Counted from the stretch's first letter, positions 26,952-34,783 are shown. The stretch: DNA of 52,093 nt from Bacteriovorax sp. Seq25_V (GCF_000447795.1 NZ_AUNI01000013.1:1-52093); one strand, 5' to 3'. Program-made: numbers and translations. Notes: generated from the sequence alone by a model not told the origin.

Positions 26952-27860
26952 TTATTTCTTTAGTTGTTCTTCAATATTAATATTAATTGCTTTAATAACA
27001 TCTCTTAAGTTGTTGTAGTCAGCATCTGTAGTATCATTAACAGCTTCAACACTGTAGATATTTCTGAAGATTTGCTTCCCTTCTGGTGATGCGATGTACT
27101 TCTTTACAGCAGTAATAAACTTTTCAGTAACTTCTGCAGGTAGATCTTTTCTAAATACGAATGGATCGTTTGGAATTTTATCTGTAATCGTAACGATCTT
27201 TACCTTGTCTTCAACGTCTGGGAACTGAGTTTTAACTCTTGATCTTGCGTCTCTGATTTGACCATCTTCTGAAGGAGCAGAGTAGTAAGTTGCTCCAGCA
27301 TCTACTTGTTTTTGGTAAACCATAGTTACAACGTTATCGTGCTTAATTGCAAATGTTTGGTTTCCAAGTTCTACACCTGCATCTTTAACGATTTTAAGTG
27401 GGAACATATAACCAGAAGTTGATGATGGATCAGTAAATGCAAACTTCTTTCCAGCAAGGTCTTTTATTGATTTGATATCAGAATCAACGTGAGCAATAAT
27501 TTGTCCTTGGTAATAGTCGTGACCATATCTAACAGTTCTAAGTAGAGCTTTAGCTCCATACTTATCATTTGCCATTAGGTAACCGAAAGAGTTCATTACT
27601 GCGATATCTGCTCTTGATGAGCCAAATGCTTCAACTACAGAAATGTAGTTTGTTGGAATACCACTTTTAAAAAAGTAACCTGTTTCACTTTCAAGAAACT
27701 TAATGAAGTCTGTTGAGTTAGATGCGATTGTATCGGCGTCAACTGATGGTGTGAAATAAAGCTTAATTGGGTTGTTCTCAGTTCCTAGTTTGTCTTGTTT
27801 TTGGCAAGCCGAAAATAATAATGCTGCTAAAACAGGAACGATTAAGCGAATACCTTTCAT
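26952..27860 (-). CDS. phnD: Phosphonate-type ABC transporter binding lipoprotein PhnD
   Basis: The 302-residue protein has a lipoprotein signal with lipobox LFSAC (C19), so it is anchored to a membrane. The rest is a PhnD/SsuA-like periplasmic binding protein fold with the typical FAFTDPSSTSGYMFPL phosphate-contact loop and ADIAVMNSFGYL segment. It should capture phosphonate, phosphite or a related anion and deliver it to PhnCE. An AAGGAG ribosome binding site precedes the ATG. Upstream (27931-27957) the direct repeat ATTCTTT with 20-base spacing and a nearby AGAATT/AATTCT inverted repeat might be operator elements, but no clear Pho box is seen. Confidence 0.93.
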   Translation of the reverse strand: MKGIRLIVPVLAALLFSACQKQDKLGTENNPIKLYFTPSVDADTIASNSTDFIKFLESETGYFFKSGIPTNYISVVEAFGSSRADIAVMNSFGYLMANDKYGAKALLRTVRYGHDYYQGQIIAHVDSDIKSIKDLAGKKFAFTDPSSTSGYMFPLKIVKDAGVELGNQTFAIKHDNVVTMVYQKQVDAGATYYSAPSEDGQIRDARSRVKTQFPDVEDKVKIVTITDKIPNDPFVFRKDLPAEVTEKFITAVKKYIASPEGKQIFRNIYSVEAVNDTTDADYNNLRDVIKAININIEEQLKK

Positions 27861-28023
27861 TCGTTTCTCCTTACGTCAATTCAAGTATTTATGATTTCTT
27901 TTCTGGCCCATTATTATCATGAATGACACGATTCTTTTAGAATTTAATGAATTCTTTAATCAGTTTTTTTAAAATGCGTGTAATTTTAATACTTTATCTA
28001 CTTGTCTTGTGCTGTGCATTTAT

Positions 28024-28052
28024 GTGAAAAAAATGGAGACGCGGTGTATAAT
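28024..28052 (+). promoter_or_regulatory. Promoter upstream of the small ORF and CheX gene
   Basis: GTGAAA (28024-28029), a 17-base spacer and a consensus TATAAT (28047-28052) form a good promoter. Transcription would start near 28059, exactly at an in-frame ATG of the small ORF, so the message could be leaderless. It may also drive the receiver/CheX gene further on. Confidence 0.55.
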
Positions 28053-28250
28053 TCCTTTATGGCGTTAAATATAAAAAATCTATTTCCATTGCCTCACCCG
28101 AAGCAGACAAAAAAAGGTGGGAAAATAACCTTGGCTTTTGGTGAAGAGGAGCAGGGCCTAGATAATGCTACCGAAGATCGTCACCGGTCTAAAAAGCGTT
28201 ATAAGTTCACGAAAATTAACAATTTAACCAAAATTAATATCATTAATTGA
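28044..28250 (+). CDS. Small basic protein, unknown
   Basis: This short reading frame has 68 codons from a GTG at 28044 that has GGAG 5 bases upstream. From the ATG at 28059 it has 63 residues and would be translated from a leaderless message. The product is charged, with many Lys and Asn residues near the end and no membrane segment. I do not recognise it. It lies between phnD (divergent) and the CheX gene on the same strand, with a 42-base gap to the latter. Its promoter is good, but protein coding is not proven; it could be a leader. Confidence 0.45.
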   Translation: MYNSFMALNIKNLFPLPHPKQTKKGGKITLAFGEEEQGLDNATEDRHRSKKRYKFTKINNLTKINIIN

Positions 28251-28292
28251 GTTGAGCTTCCGATAAAGAAACAATAATTTTCAGGAGATATT

Positions 28293-29153
28293 TTGAAGAT
28301 CGTAAGAAAGGTTCTTATTTTATCGATTAATACTGATTGGGCCAATGAATTGGCCGAGCTATTGAAAGAGAGCCCAAAGATAGAAGTAGTCTGTGCGACT
28401 TCAAGAACTGCTGCAACTAAGCTTATCACTGACTCTCATTTTGAAGCTGTTATTATCGAAGAGAGCTTCAAGGAAAAGAATATTGATTATTTTTTCCGTG
28501 TTGTCGTAACTCAAAAAGTAAAACCAGATAATGTTTTTTTGTGCTTTAGTGACTTTTTAAGTTATAGACGAATAGAATTACCTGATAGTTTGGATGGGAT
28601 CAAAATTAAGATCCACAGTCTTCCAATGCCGAAAGTGATCCTAAAGGATCTTCTCTATAACGAGCTCTTTCCTATGGGGCTTTCTAATCTCTCGATCGAT
28701 AGAGAGTTTAATCAAGTACTCGTGCGTGCGTCCCATCGTGTTCTTGAAAGTTTAAGTATAACCGATATCAAGACCTCTAAGCCTGTTCTTCTTTCGAAAA
28801 TGGAGAAGTTTGATATTGCTATTCGTGGAAAAGTGATCATTAAGACGGAGTTCTTTTCAGGAGCTTTGTTGATTTCGTTTCCACTGGAAAGTTACAAGTC
28901 TCTCTACAAATCAGTTGTTGGAGTTGAAATCGAAGAACTTTCTGCCGATAACACTGACTTCGCTGGGGAAGTCGCTAATATGATTTATGGTCAAGCTAAA
29001 AAAGAATTAGATGAAAATGGTGTAAAGCTTAATATGGCCATTCCGGTGCTTGATGTATCTAAAGAGTTGTTATCAAAAAAACCAATTTACGTTATTCCCG
29101 TTGATAGTTCTGTTGGCAGAATCTATATCAAAATAGCCCCTGATTACTTTTAG
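28293..29153 (+). CDS. Receiver-like domain fused to a CheX-type domain
   Basis: The 286-residue protein has an N-terminal part (about residues 1-125) with the fold pattern of a response-regulator receiver (VLILSINTDWANELAELL) but without the usual acidic pair and phosphorylated aspartate. The C-terminal part (about 140-286) resembles CheX/CheC phosphatases, with the signature E-x-x-N in DFAGEVANMIYGQAKKEL. CheX removes phosphate from CheY. The start is TTG with AGGAG 5 bases upstream. It is convergent with the C45-type gene. The role is probably in chemotaxis or type IV pilus-like signalling, but no partner lies close by. Confidence 0.75.
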   Translation: MKIVRKVLILSINTDWANELAELLKESPKIEVVCATSRTAATKLITDSHFEAVIIEESFKEKNIDYFFRVVVTQKVKPDNVFLCFSDFLSYRRIELPDSLDGIKIKIHSLPMPKVILKDLLYNELFPMGLSNLSIDREFNQVLVRASHRVLESLSITDIKTSKPVLLSKMEKFDIAIRGKVIIKTEFFSGALLISFPLESYKSLYKSVVGVEIEELSADNTDFAGEVANMIYGQAKKELDENGVKLNMAIPVLDVSKELLSKKPIYVIPVDSSVGRIYIKIAPDYF

Positions 29154-29159
29154 GGGCTA
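29134..29159 (-). terminator. Terminator of the C45-type gene, inside the convergent gene's end
   Basis: TAGCCCCT (29134-29141) pairs with AGGGGCTA (29152-29159) with a 10-base loop. On the minus strand it is followed by TTTT. It overlaps the last codons of the CheX gene and the stop of the C45-type gene. The T-run is short, so termination may be partial. Confidence 0.5.
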
Positions 29160-30749
29160 GACAAAAATCACATCTAAAATATCGAGATGAAGAAAAGTTA
29201 AATGTCTTAATGGGATATGATTTAACTTACTCATTATTAATTCTTTTTCAAAACGAAGCCTTAATTGCTCATTTGTTGGTATATGACTAATAAGTTGTTT
29301 TGAGTTTGTAAGTTTTGAAAGCCTAAGGTCTAAAATTGCTGACATATCTTTAAAGTAAGGCGTGAGTCTTGAATGAATTTCGAGATTTTCTTCCATTAGC
29401 TGTGAAAGTGCAAATTGTCCTGGTTCATGAATGTATTGAGCAACGATGAAAAAGAAGGTAACAAGATCGTGCTCTTCCTGACCTTCTGTAAATTCTAGTG
29501 CCATCTGTAGTTCGTGATAACCGTTAACTTCGTCATTTGTATCAAAGCTAAATTGTGCTTTGATGAGATGGAGGTATAAGTCTTTCGCTCGTTGATTTGT
29601 TTCTTTTTTAGAAAGTAGATCAGTTCTTTGACGATCCCATAAGTCTGACAGGTTTACGATATTTCCGGTATAAACTTTTGGGGCCTCTCCTGCAATATAA
29701 GAGGTTGTCATAGCACTTGGATTAAATATAACTGCAGCCATAGTTGAAGGGGTAATTGAAGAGAGACTTGATAAACTTTTCTCGGTTGGTGTAGTAAAAC
29801 TTTTAAGGATCTCTGCATCTTTTTTATTGAAAGTTTTCTTTTCAAGCTTCTTACAATTTTTTCTTCTGACTGAATTGTAATTACTCATTCCAAAGGGCAA
29901 GAAGTCTTCTTGATTGGCGTCTGTATTTACAAGCTCATTACAAATGTACAAGAATTTTTTGTCATGAATATTGTATAAGTTGTAATGCCTTTCGTTACCA
30001 TCAATATCTATTTCAAGGATATTTCCTTCCTTGTCCATAATATTAAGATTCCAGCAAGTAATAGTTTGTGAGCGCTCTAACAGTTCAAGTGCTTCTTTTA
30101 CGCTACTGCAGTTTGAGACAACTTGATGGGCCAGGAAGAAGATCGGTGTTCCATGCTGGTTGAAGGTATTTGAAAATTTTTGATGAATAGCTACAGTTAG
30201 ACCACTACTATTCATACTAGTTAGTCCAGAGAATGGTAGTCCAACACTAGAGTAGTTAAAAGTTTTAAGGCGATTTTTAAAGTTTGTTGTAACGATTCGT
30301 TCATGTTTATCGTAAGTATTTTTTAGTGGAAAATCTAAGATTCTAGCATGTACCGGTTCACCCTTTTCATTGAGAGTGAAAAGACTTGAGCATCCAAAAT
30401 TAATCGGGGAGATATACTTCGTCCACGAACCTAGAAAAGAACAAAACTCTGGTATAAGTAGTGCACCAAAAATGTCGGTCTTTAATACATTTGCACCTTG
30501 TGCGTATGCGCCTAAGAGTTTATCAAACTCATTATTTTTATACAGTACTTGATCAATTATCTTTGAAAACGACTGATGGATAAGCTTATTCACTGGGGCC
30601 CAGGGTGTGGAGATAAGTGATCTAATCATTTGGATGGAGTATTTTGCACTCTCTCCATCTTTTAGGCCTAGTTGGTAAAACGCTTCTTCCTCTTCGCCGA
30701 AGAGGTTAATGAGCGGTAATAAGTCGCAGTTTTTGGAGATTTTAGTCAT
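29157..30749 (-). CDS. Ntn-hydrolase of the C45/acyltransferase type
   Basis: The 530-residue protein resembles the acyl-CoA:6-aminopenicillanate acyltransferase (peptidase C45) group of N-terminal nucleophile hydrolases. The likely nucleophile is C120 in INFGCSSLF, followed by GEPVHARILDFPL, which matches the family pattern with R and D. GLTVAIHQKF and TITCWNLNIMD follow further in. Such proteins cut or transfer linear amide bonds. A residue stretch of about 120 would be removed to free the cysteine. A helical C-terminus of about 150 residues is extra. No signal peptide is seen. The start overlaps the divergent small gene by two bases (CATG) and lacks a ribosome binding site. Confidence 0.6.
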   Translation of the reverse strand: MTKISKNCDLLPLINLFGEEEEAFYQLGLKDGESAKYSIQMIRSLISTPWAPVNKLIHQSFSKIIDQVLYKNNEFDKLLGAYAQGANVLKTDIFGALLIPEFCSFLGSWTKYISPINFGCSSLFTLNEKGEPVHARILDFPLKNTYDKHERIVTTNFKNRLKTFNYSSVGLPFSGLTSMNSSGLTVAIHQKFSNTFNQHGTPIFFLAHQVVSNCSSVKEALELLERSQTITCWNLNIMDKEGNILEIDIDGNERHYNLYNIHDKKFLYICNELVNTDANQEDFLPFGMSNYNSVRRKNCKKLEKKTFNKKDAEILKSFTTPTEKSLSSLSSITPSTMAAVIFNPSAMTTSYIAGEAPKVYTGNIVNLSDLWDRQRTDLLSKKETNQRAKDLYLHLIKAQFSFDTNDEVNGYHELQMALEFTEGQEEHDLVTFFFIVAQYIHEPGQFALSQLMEENLEIHSRLTPYFKDMSAILDLRLSKLTNSKQLISHIPTNEQLRLRFEKELIMSKLNHIPLRHLTFLHLDILDVIFV

Positions 30750-30990
30750 GTCTAGTATTTTAAATTCAATTATCTACCCAAGCAATCAAACAATTATTGC
30801 CATCATGGTAGCTCTTGCAGGACTTAGAGTTTTTATTGAGATGACACCTCTTAACCCTTCTTCATGGCCTATTTCTGCTCGTTGGGCAAAACGTGTGGGG
30901 CAAGAGCACGTAGAAAAATTTCACCGCACTGGTCTTATTATTTGTATTGGTCAAATTTTTCTCTGGGCACCACAACTACTTTTTAGTTAA
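30748..30990 (+). CDS. Small two-segment membrane protein
   Basis: The product (80 residues from this ATG) has two hydrophobic segments, TIIAIMVALAGLRVFIEM and GLIICIGQIFLWAPQLLF, joined by a charged loop. GGAG lies about 9 bases upstream of the ATG. The frame fills the whole gap between two genes on the other strand and stops 2 bases before the next one ends. Its start shares the sequence CATG with the divergent C45-type gene. I do not recognise the family; it looks real because of the ribosome binding site and fit. Confidence 0.6.
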   Translation: MSSILNSIIYPSNQTIIAIMVALAGLRVFIEMTPLNPSSWPISARWAKRVGQEHVEKFHRTGLIICIGQIFLWAPQLLFS

Positions 30991-30992
30991 GG

Positions 30993-32051
30993 TTAGTAGA
31001 GTTCTAGTGATTGAGCACCAAAACTAAACTGTTCAGGAATATTTAGAGTCGTCTCTTCTGCTTTTTTTCTTATATAGATTTTAATTTCAGGGTCGACCTG
31101 AGTTCTTTTGATCATATCTTTTAGCTGGTAAATTTTATTGAGCAGAAGACTATTCTGTTTATTGCTAAGTTTAAAAGCTTCGTAATTTTTTAATCGGTTC
31201 CAAATTTCTCTCGCCTCAAGTCTTCCTTTGAGAAGTTCATAGAATGTGAGATAGATAAGTGGATCAGATTCGAAGTTATCTCCCATCAGAACTATCTCTT
31301 TTGGGATTCCTGTCATGTAAATAATGTCTAGCAGATGCCCTAGTTTATAGATTCCCTGAACCTTTAAGTCTTTTGGAGTAAGATCCCCTTCGATGATTGA
31401 AAAAATCTTACGGTAATCTTTTAAGAATATTCCCGCCGAGTAGATATTGTTTGCATACAACCAATCCCTCATCGCTGTTTCATAAAAGTGAGGAGAGGCC
31501 GAAAGGATAAAGGGGTGATATCCCTGATCAATATATTCTTTTATTATCTTTACCGACTTATCAATTGTCGGGAACTTTTCAATCGGGCTTGTTAGGGACT
31601 TGTAAACTTCTTCTGGTGTCGAATACTTTGTATCAACGAGTGTTTTGTCAAAGTCACAAATCACAAGTTTCTTGTCTTCGCCAATTTTAAGAGGAATATA
31701 TGTTCCAAGAAGAATATCGAGGCCTGGGTACTTGGCAACTTCGTAAACTTCAATCACGTGAACCTTTTCAAGCTCATCTATATTTTTCATTTTGATATTA
31801 AAACATCCAAAAGAATCAGATTCAAATTCTCTATTAAAAAGAAATTCGTGTTTCTCGTCGCGTGCAACAATTTTAATCTTGAAGGCATAGGCCTTTAGAA
31901 GTTTGTAGGCCTGAATTGGAAAACTTGGGGAAAATTTCTCAAGAGTTGTCGTCTTGGAAAAAATATTTTCCTTCATAGTTAAAGAAGCTCTTATGGCGAG
32001 TTCTTCTTTTGTTTTAATTGCGAGAAAGTTAACTAAATGAGCTCTTTTCAT
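30993..32051 (-). CDS. HAD-type phosphatase, App1/LNS2-like
   Basis: The protein (352 residues from the ATG at 32051) has an N-terminal beta-rich part (about 45-120) and a HAD phosphatase domain. The nucleophile motif is ICDFDKTLVDT (D133, D135), motif II is ILSASPHFY and the metal-binding end motif is MGDNFESDPLIY. The combination resembles App1 (DUF2183) and lipin LNS2 phosphatidate phosphatases, so a lipid or phosphate-ester substrate is likely. A longer frame from a TTG at 32087 is possible but has no ribosome binding site. Its 3' end nearly touches the small membrane-protein gene, and it is divergent from the MgtC-family gene. Confidence 0.7.
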   Translation of the reverse strand: MKRAHLVNFLAIKTKEELAIRASLTMKENIFSKTTTLEKFSPSFPIQAYKLLKAYAFKIKIVARDEKHEFLFNREFESDSFGCFNIKMKNIDELEKVHVIEVYEVAKYPGLDILLGTYIPLKIGEDKKLVICDFDKTLVDTKYSTPEEVYKSLTSPIEKFPTIDKSVKIIKEYIDQGYHPFILSASPHFYETAMRDWLYANNIYSAGIFLKDYRKIFSIIEGDLTPKDLKVQGIYKLGHLLDIIYMTGIPKEIVLMGDNFESDPLIYLTFYELLKGRLEAREIWNRLKNYEAFKLSNKQNSLLLNKIYQLKDMIKRTQVDPEIKIYIRKKAEETTLNIPEQFSFGAQSLELY

Positions 32052-32102
32052 TGTGTATATTCTCACGCATAATATCTTTGGTGACAAATAAAAAAATGGA
32101 AA

Positions 32103-32846
32103 ATGTTAATGAAGAATATGTATATTGAATTTTTTGGTTTTCTCCCTCTGTACATTGCGCTTGGGATTAAAATTGTGACTGCTCTTATCCTTGGTGGACT
32201 GGTTGGACTTGACCGTGAGCAGAAAATGAAGTCTGCCGGGATTAAAACAAATATGCTGATCTGTCTGGGGGCAACTGTTTATACTGCGTTATCAATTCTA
32301 TCAATTGATCAGGGGATCGGTGCTGCTGATCCAAATCGTGTTGCGGCTCAGATCGTATCAGGGATCGGTTTTCTTGGCGCTGGTGCGATTATTCATGGTC
32401 GAGGTGGGGTTGTTGGACTGACAACTGCTGCGACTATCTGGGTTGTTGCGGCCATCGGTGTGACAATTGGTTACGGCTATCCGATAGCAGCAGGTCTTAT
32501 TACAATTACAATTTTGATAGTTCTAAGAATGGTTACCCCACTTTATAAGCTTTTTGAATCAGAAAAGCACTTTAGACGCTTCCATGTTGAGGTTCTATCT
32601 CAAGGTCGTGTAAAAGGTATGGTTAAGGAGATCGTCTATAATAGAGTAGATCAAATTGATGAGATTTATGAAGAAATGATGGATGTGGATAATGATATCC
32701 GTTTACTTCATGTATACTTAAAAGTTCATCCAAGAAGAATTCCACAAATTCAAAAGTCTATTAGCTCACTCATAAAAGTTGATAAAGTAAAAATCCATGA
32801 AGCTGAGAGAACAATTGATCATAATAATGAGGAGAGTGACGAGTAG
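32103..32846 (+). CDS. MgtC/SapB family membrane protein
   Basis: The 247-residue protein has four to five membrane segments in the first 150 residues with family marks GGLVGLDREQK, GIKTNMLICLGA, VSGIGFLGAGAI and GLTTAATIWVVAAIG. A soluble C-terminal domain (about 155-247) resembles the ACT-like tail of MgtC. Family members aid growth at low Mg2+ and modulate ATP synthase or phosphate in some pathogens. The ATG at 32103 has a weak ribosome binding site, so a start at 32118 is possible. It is convergent with the coiled-coil gene, with a gap of 8 bases. Confidence 0.9.
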   Translation: MLMKNMYIEFFGFLPLYIALGIKIVTALILGGLVGLDREQKMKSAGIKTNMLICLGATVYTALSILSIDQGIGAADPNRVAAQIVSGIGFLGAGAIIHGRGGVVGLTTAATIWVVAAIGVTIGYGYPIAAGLITITILIVLRMVTPLYKLFESEKHFRRFHVEVLSQGRVKGMVKEIVYNRVDQIDEIYEEMMDVDNDIRLLHVYLKVHPRRIPQIQKSISSLIKVDKVKIHEAERTIDHNNEESDE

Positions 32847-32854
32847 TTACACTC

Positions 32855-34024
32855 CTACAATTTTGCGATTTGAAAGCTTAATATACCATCTTGGTAGTTT
32901 GATTTAACTGTTCTTGGGTCCATAATTTCTGCGACTTTGAAATTTTTTGATAGAACCTCTGTTCGGCGAGTATCAAATTTCTCATCACCCGCTTGGGTTT
33001 CTTCCTGAAATTTTCTAGTAAGTACAATATTGAGATTTCTCTCCTGAGCAGTAAGGTTAACTTGTTCTTTTTCAAATTCAGGAACAGGGAGGGTTACCAG
33101 GTAGTGTTTTCCTTGGTCGACAATTGTTGGTTCTAGTTTTGTTATATGATAGAAGTCATCTTGCGCCTTGTTGGCTACAAGATCCTTAGCTTGGGCATAT
33201 GAACCAACTAGTTTTTTGATATCAGTATCAAATTTAGTTTTAAGACGATTTAGAATCTCTGTATGGTCTTGCTCAAGAGTTCTATATTTCTGTTCAAAAG
33301 ACAGCCTTTTTTGCTTTAAAACTTCATTGTGATGATCAACTTCACTTTTTGTAATATGTTTTTCTGAAGCAATTCTTTGGTTTCGATCAATAGAATTTTT
33401 TCTTTGAAGCTCATCAATTGTTTGATTATGATTTCTTTGTATTTCTTCAAGCTGCGTATCATGTTGTGAACTTACTACTTTAACTTGATTATCGTGTGCT
33501 CGATTTATTGTGATGAATTTTGAATCAAGATCACGAGATAGTTCATCGGCCCTGATTTTAGTGTCAAATAATACGTCTTGGACTCCAAGCTCACTATTTT
33601 TTTGAATATCTTTTATCGTGCGATTTGATTTATCAACAATATCACGATTGATAAGTTGGTTTCGAGTATTAACATCTATAATACTTTGCTCATGTTGATT
33701 TGTAAGGTCTTCATAGCGTTCAAAGTAATCACTCTTAAGTGCCTGTTCTTGGTCCACGAATTTTTGGGTGTTGACTTTATGTTGGGCCTGAATTTTTTCG
33801 AGTCGTTCTTGCTTGGAAAGAAGTGAGTTTTCAATATCAACTTTATTAAGTTCAACCTGATTATAAAGGGCAAGATCGCCTTCTTTTTTTACGTTTTCGA
33901 GTTTTTTGTCATAGAGGACATCAATCTTTTCAATTTCATTTTCTTTCTTTGCAATAATATTGCGTTGGGCTTCAGTAAGCTTATTGAGGTATTCTCGATT
34001 TTGCTGATCAAGAGTTGTCTTCAA
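32855..34024 (-). CDS. Long coiled-coil protein with a C-terminal alpha-crystallin-like domain
   Basis: The 389-residue protein is almost entirely coiled coil from about residue 10 to 280, rich in Glu, Lys and Gln. The last 84 residues (306-389) look like a small heat-shock (Hsp20) alpha-crystallin domain: KHYLVTLPVPEFEKEQVNL opens it and VKSNYQDGILSFQIAKL closes it, like the usual A-x-Y-x-D-G-V-L-T. The G-V-L-like GIL is present. Hsp20 domains hold unfolded proteins, and a long coil in front of one is unusual. The start is TTG, overlapping the upstream TGA stop as TTGA, so translation is coupled. It is the third gene of an operon. Confidence 0.65.
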   Translation of the reverse strand: MKTTLDQQNREYLNKLTEAQRNIIAKKENEIEKIDVLYDKKLENVKKEGDLALYNQVELNKVDIENSLLSKQERLEKIQAQHKVNTQKFVDQEQALKSDYFERYEDLTNQHEQSIIDVNTRNQLINRDIVDKSNRTIKDIQKNSELGVQDVLFDTKIRADELSRDLDSKFITINRAHDNQVKVVSSQHDTQLEEIQRNHNQTIDELQRKNSIDRNQRIASEKHITKSEVDHHNEVLKQKRLSFEQKYRTLEQDHTEILNRLKTKFDTDIKKLVGSYAQAKDLVANKAQDDFYHITKLEPTIVDQGKHYLVTLPVPEFEKEQVNLTAQERNLNIVLTRKFQEETQAGDEKFDTRRTEVLSKNFKVAEIMDPRTVKSNYQDGILSFQIAKL

Positions 34025-34323
34025 TTAAGCTCCTTCGTTGTTGATTCTAGCATTAGTTTTGCTACTGGATCATCGCAAATGTCACTGGCAGAAGTATTTC
34101 CTTTGCAGGTCCAAGTCTTTAGCAAATTGATTCTTAGAGCGTTCATACCACCGTGGTAAGTAACATAAGTTTTTGGATCAAGTGTACTTGTCACTGTAAA
34201 GCTTGATGGAGTTCTCGTTTGTAGGCGAGGTGATACAATATACTGATAAACCCTGTATTCAGCGAATGCTGGTATAGAGATTAAAGAGAATAGTGCGATC
34301 TTACTGAAGATGTGGATTTGCAT
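34021..34323 (-). CDS. Small secreted protein, unknown
   Basis: The product (100 residues from the ATG at 34323) has a signal peptide MQIHIFSKIALFSLISIPAFA. The mature part holds a Cys pair (WTCKGNTSASDICDD) and is otherwise polar. GGAAAG lies just before the ATG, so I prefer it to a TTG further up. It overlaps the upstream gene by 23 bases, and its TGA stop forms TTGA with the start of the coiled-coil gene. I do not recognise the family. It is probably periplasmic. Confidence 0.6.
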   Translation of the reverse strand: MQIHIFSKIALFSLISIPAFAEYRVYQYIVSPRLQTRTPSSFTVTSTLDPKTYVTYHGGMNALRINLLKTWTCKGNTSASDICDDPVAKLMLESTTKELN

Positions 34324-34606
34324 CAAGGATCTTTCCTTCAATTAGTTCTAGTAGCGCCTTTGCTACGATTACTCTGTCTAAATCTGTAAAGCTTGAGAAT
34401 AAAACCTTTTGCTTCTCAAGGTTGTTATATCCTGAAATTTTTTTTAGGAGGCTTTTTGCCTTTAGGCGGTCAGACTTAGTCATTTTTACGGTTTGGAATC
34501 CATCTGTGTAGATGTCATTTTCAAAAAGCGGAAAATATCCATTTGATCCAAAATCAATGAGCCTTTTTATCGAGTCGTACCTTTTTAAAAAACCTAGTTC
34601 AATCAA
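34301..34606 (-). CDS. Small cytoplasmic protein, unknown
   Basis: The 101-residue product is basic and soluble, with a helical C-terminal half (FTDLDRVIVAKALLELI). I do not recognise it. The start is a TTG with a perfect AGGAGG 7 bases upstream, one of the strongest in the window. That ribosome binding site is one arm of an 11-bp inverted repeat (34611-34670). It is the first gene of a three-gene operon with the secreted protein and the coiled-coil/alpha-crystallin protein. Confidence 0.6.
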   Translation of the reverse strand: MIELGFLKRYDSIKRLIDFGSNGYFPLFENDIYTDGFQTVKMTKSDRLKAKSLLKKISGYNNLEKQKVLFSSFTDLDRVIVAKALLELIEGKILDANPHLQ

Positions 34607-34610
34607 TTTG

Positions 34611-34670
34611 CTTCCTCCTGTTACACATAAATATCTTAATCTATTCTTAATGTAGAACTACAGGAGGAAG
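34611..34670 (-). promoter_or_regulatory. Inverted repeat hiding the ribosome binding site of the three-gene operon
   Basis: CTTCCTCCTGT (34611-34621) and ACAGGAGGAAG (34660-34670) are perfect 11-bp inverted repeats with 38 bases between. In the minus-strand RNA the upstream arm CUUCCUCCUGU can pair with the whole AGGAGG region of the 101-residue gene. Translation would need the hairpin opened, or a start of transcription within the loop. The plus-strand arm also contains AGGAGG but has no start codon near it. Confidence 0.6.
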
Positions 34671-34753
34671 ATTCTACCTTCACTGAAATATTAGTATGTT
34701 AGGCTATTTGTAAGTAATTTTTATAATCTTTGATAGAAATGTTCGTGTTTTAT

Positions 34754-34783
34754 TTGATCTTAGGTGTTTTTTTTGTGTAAAAT
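34754..34783 (+). promoter_or_regulatory. Candidate promoter of the outer-membrane protein gene
   Basis: TTGATC (34754-34759), an 18-base spacer and TAAAAT (34778-34783) preceded by TG form a good promoter. Transcription would start near 34790, 31 bases before the ATG. The 214-bp gap 34607-34820 otherwise holds the inverted repeat described above. Confidence 0.5.

Noticed and set aside
27931-27957. Possible Pho box before phnD
   Set aside because: There are ATTCTTT direct repeats, but their 20-base spacing does not fit the 11-base Pho box pattern.
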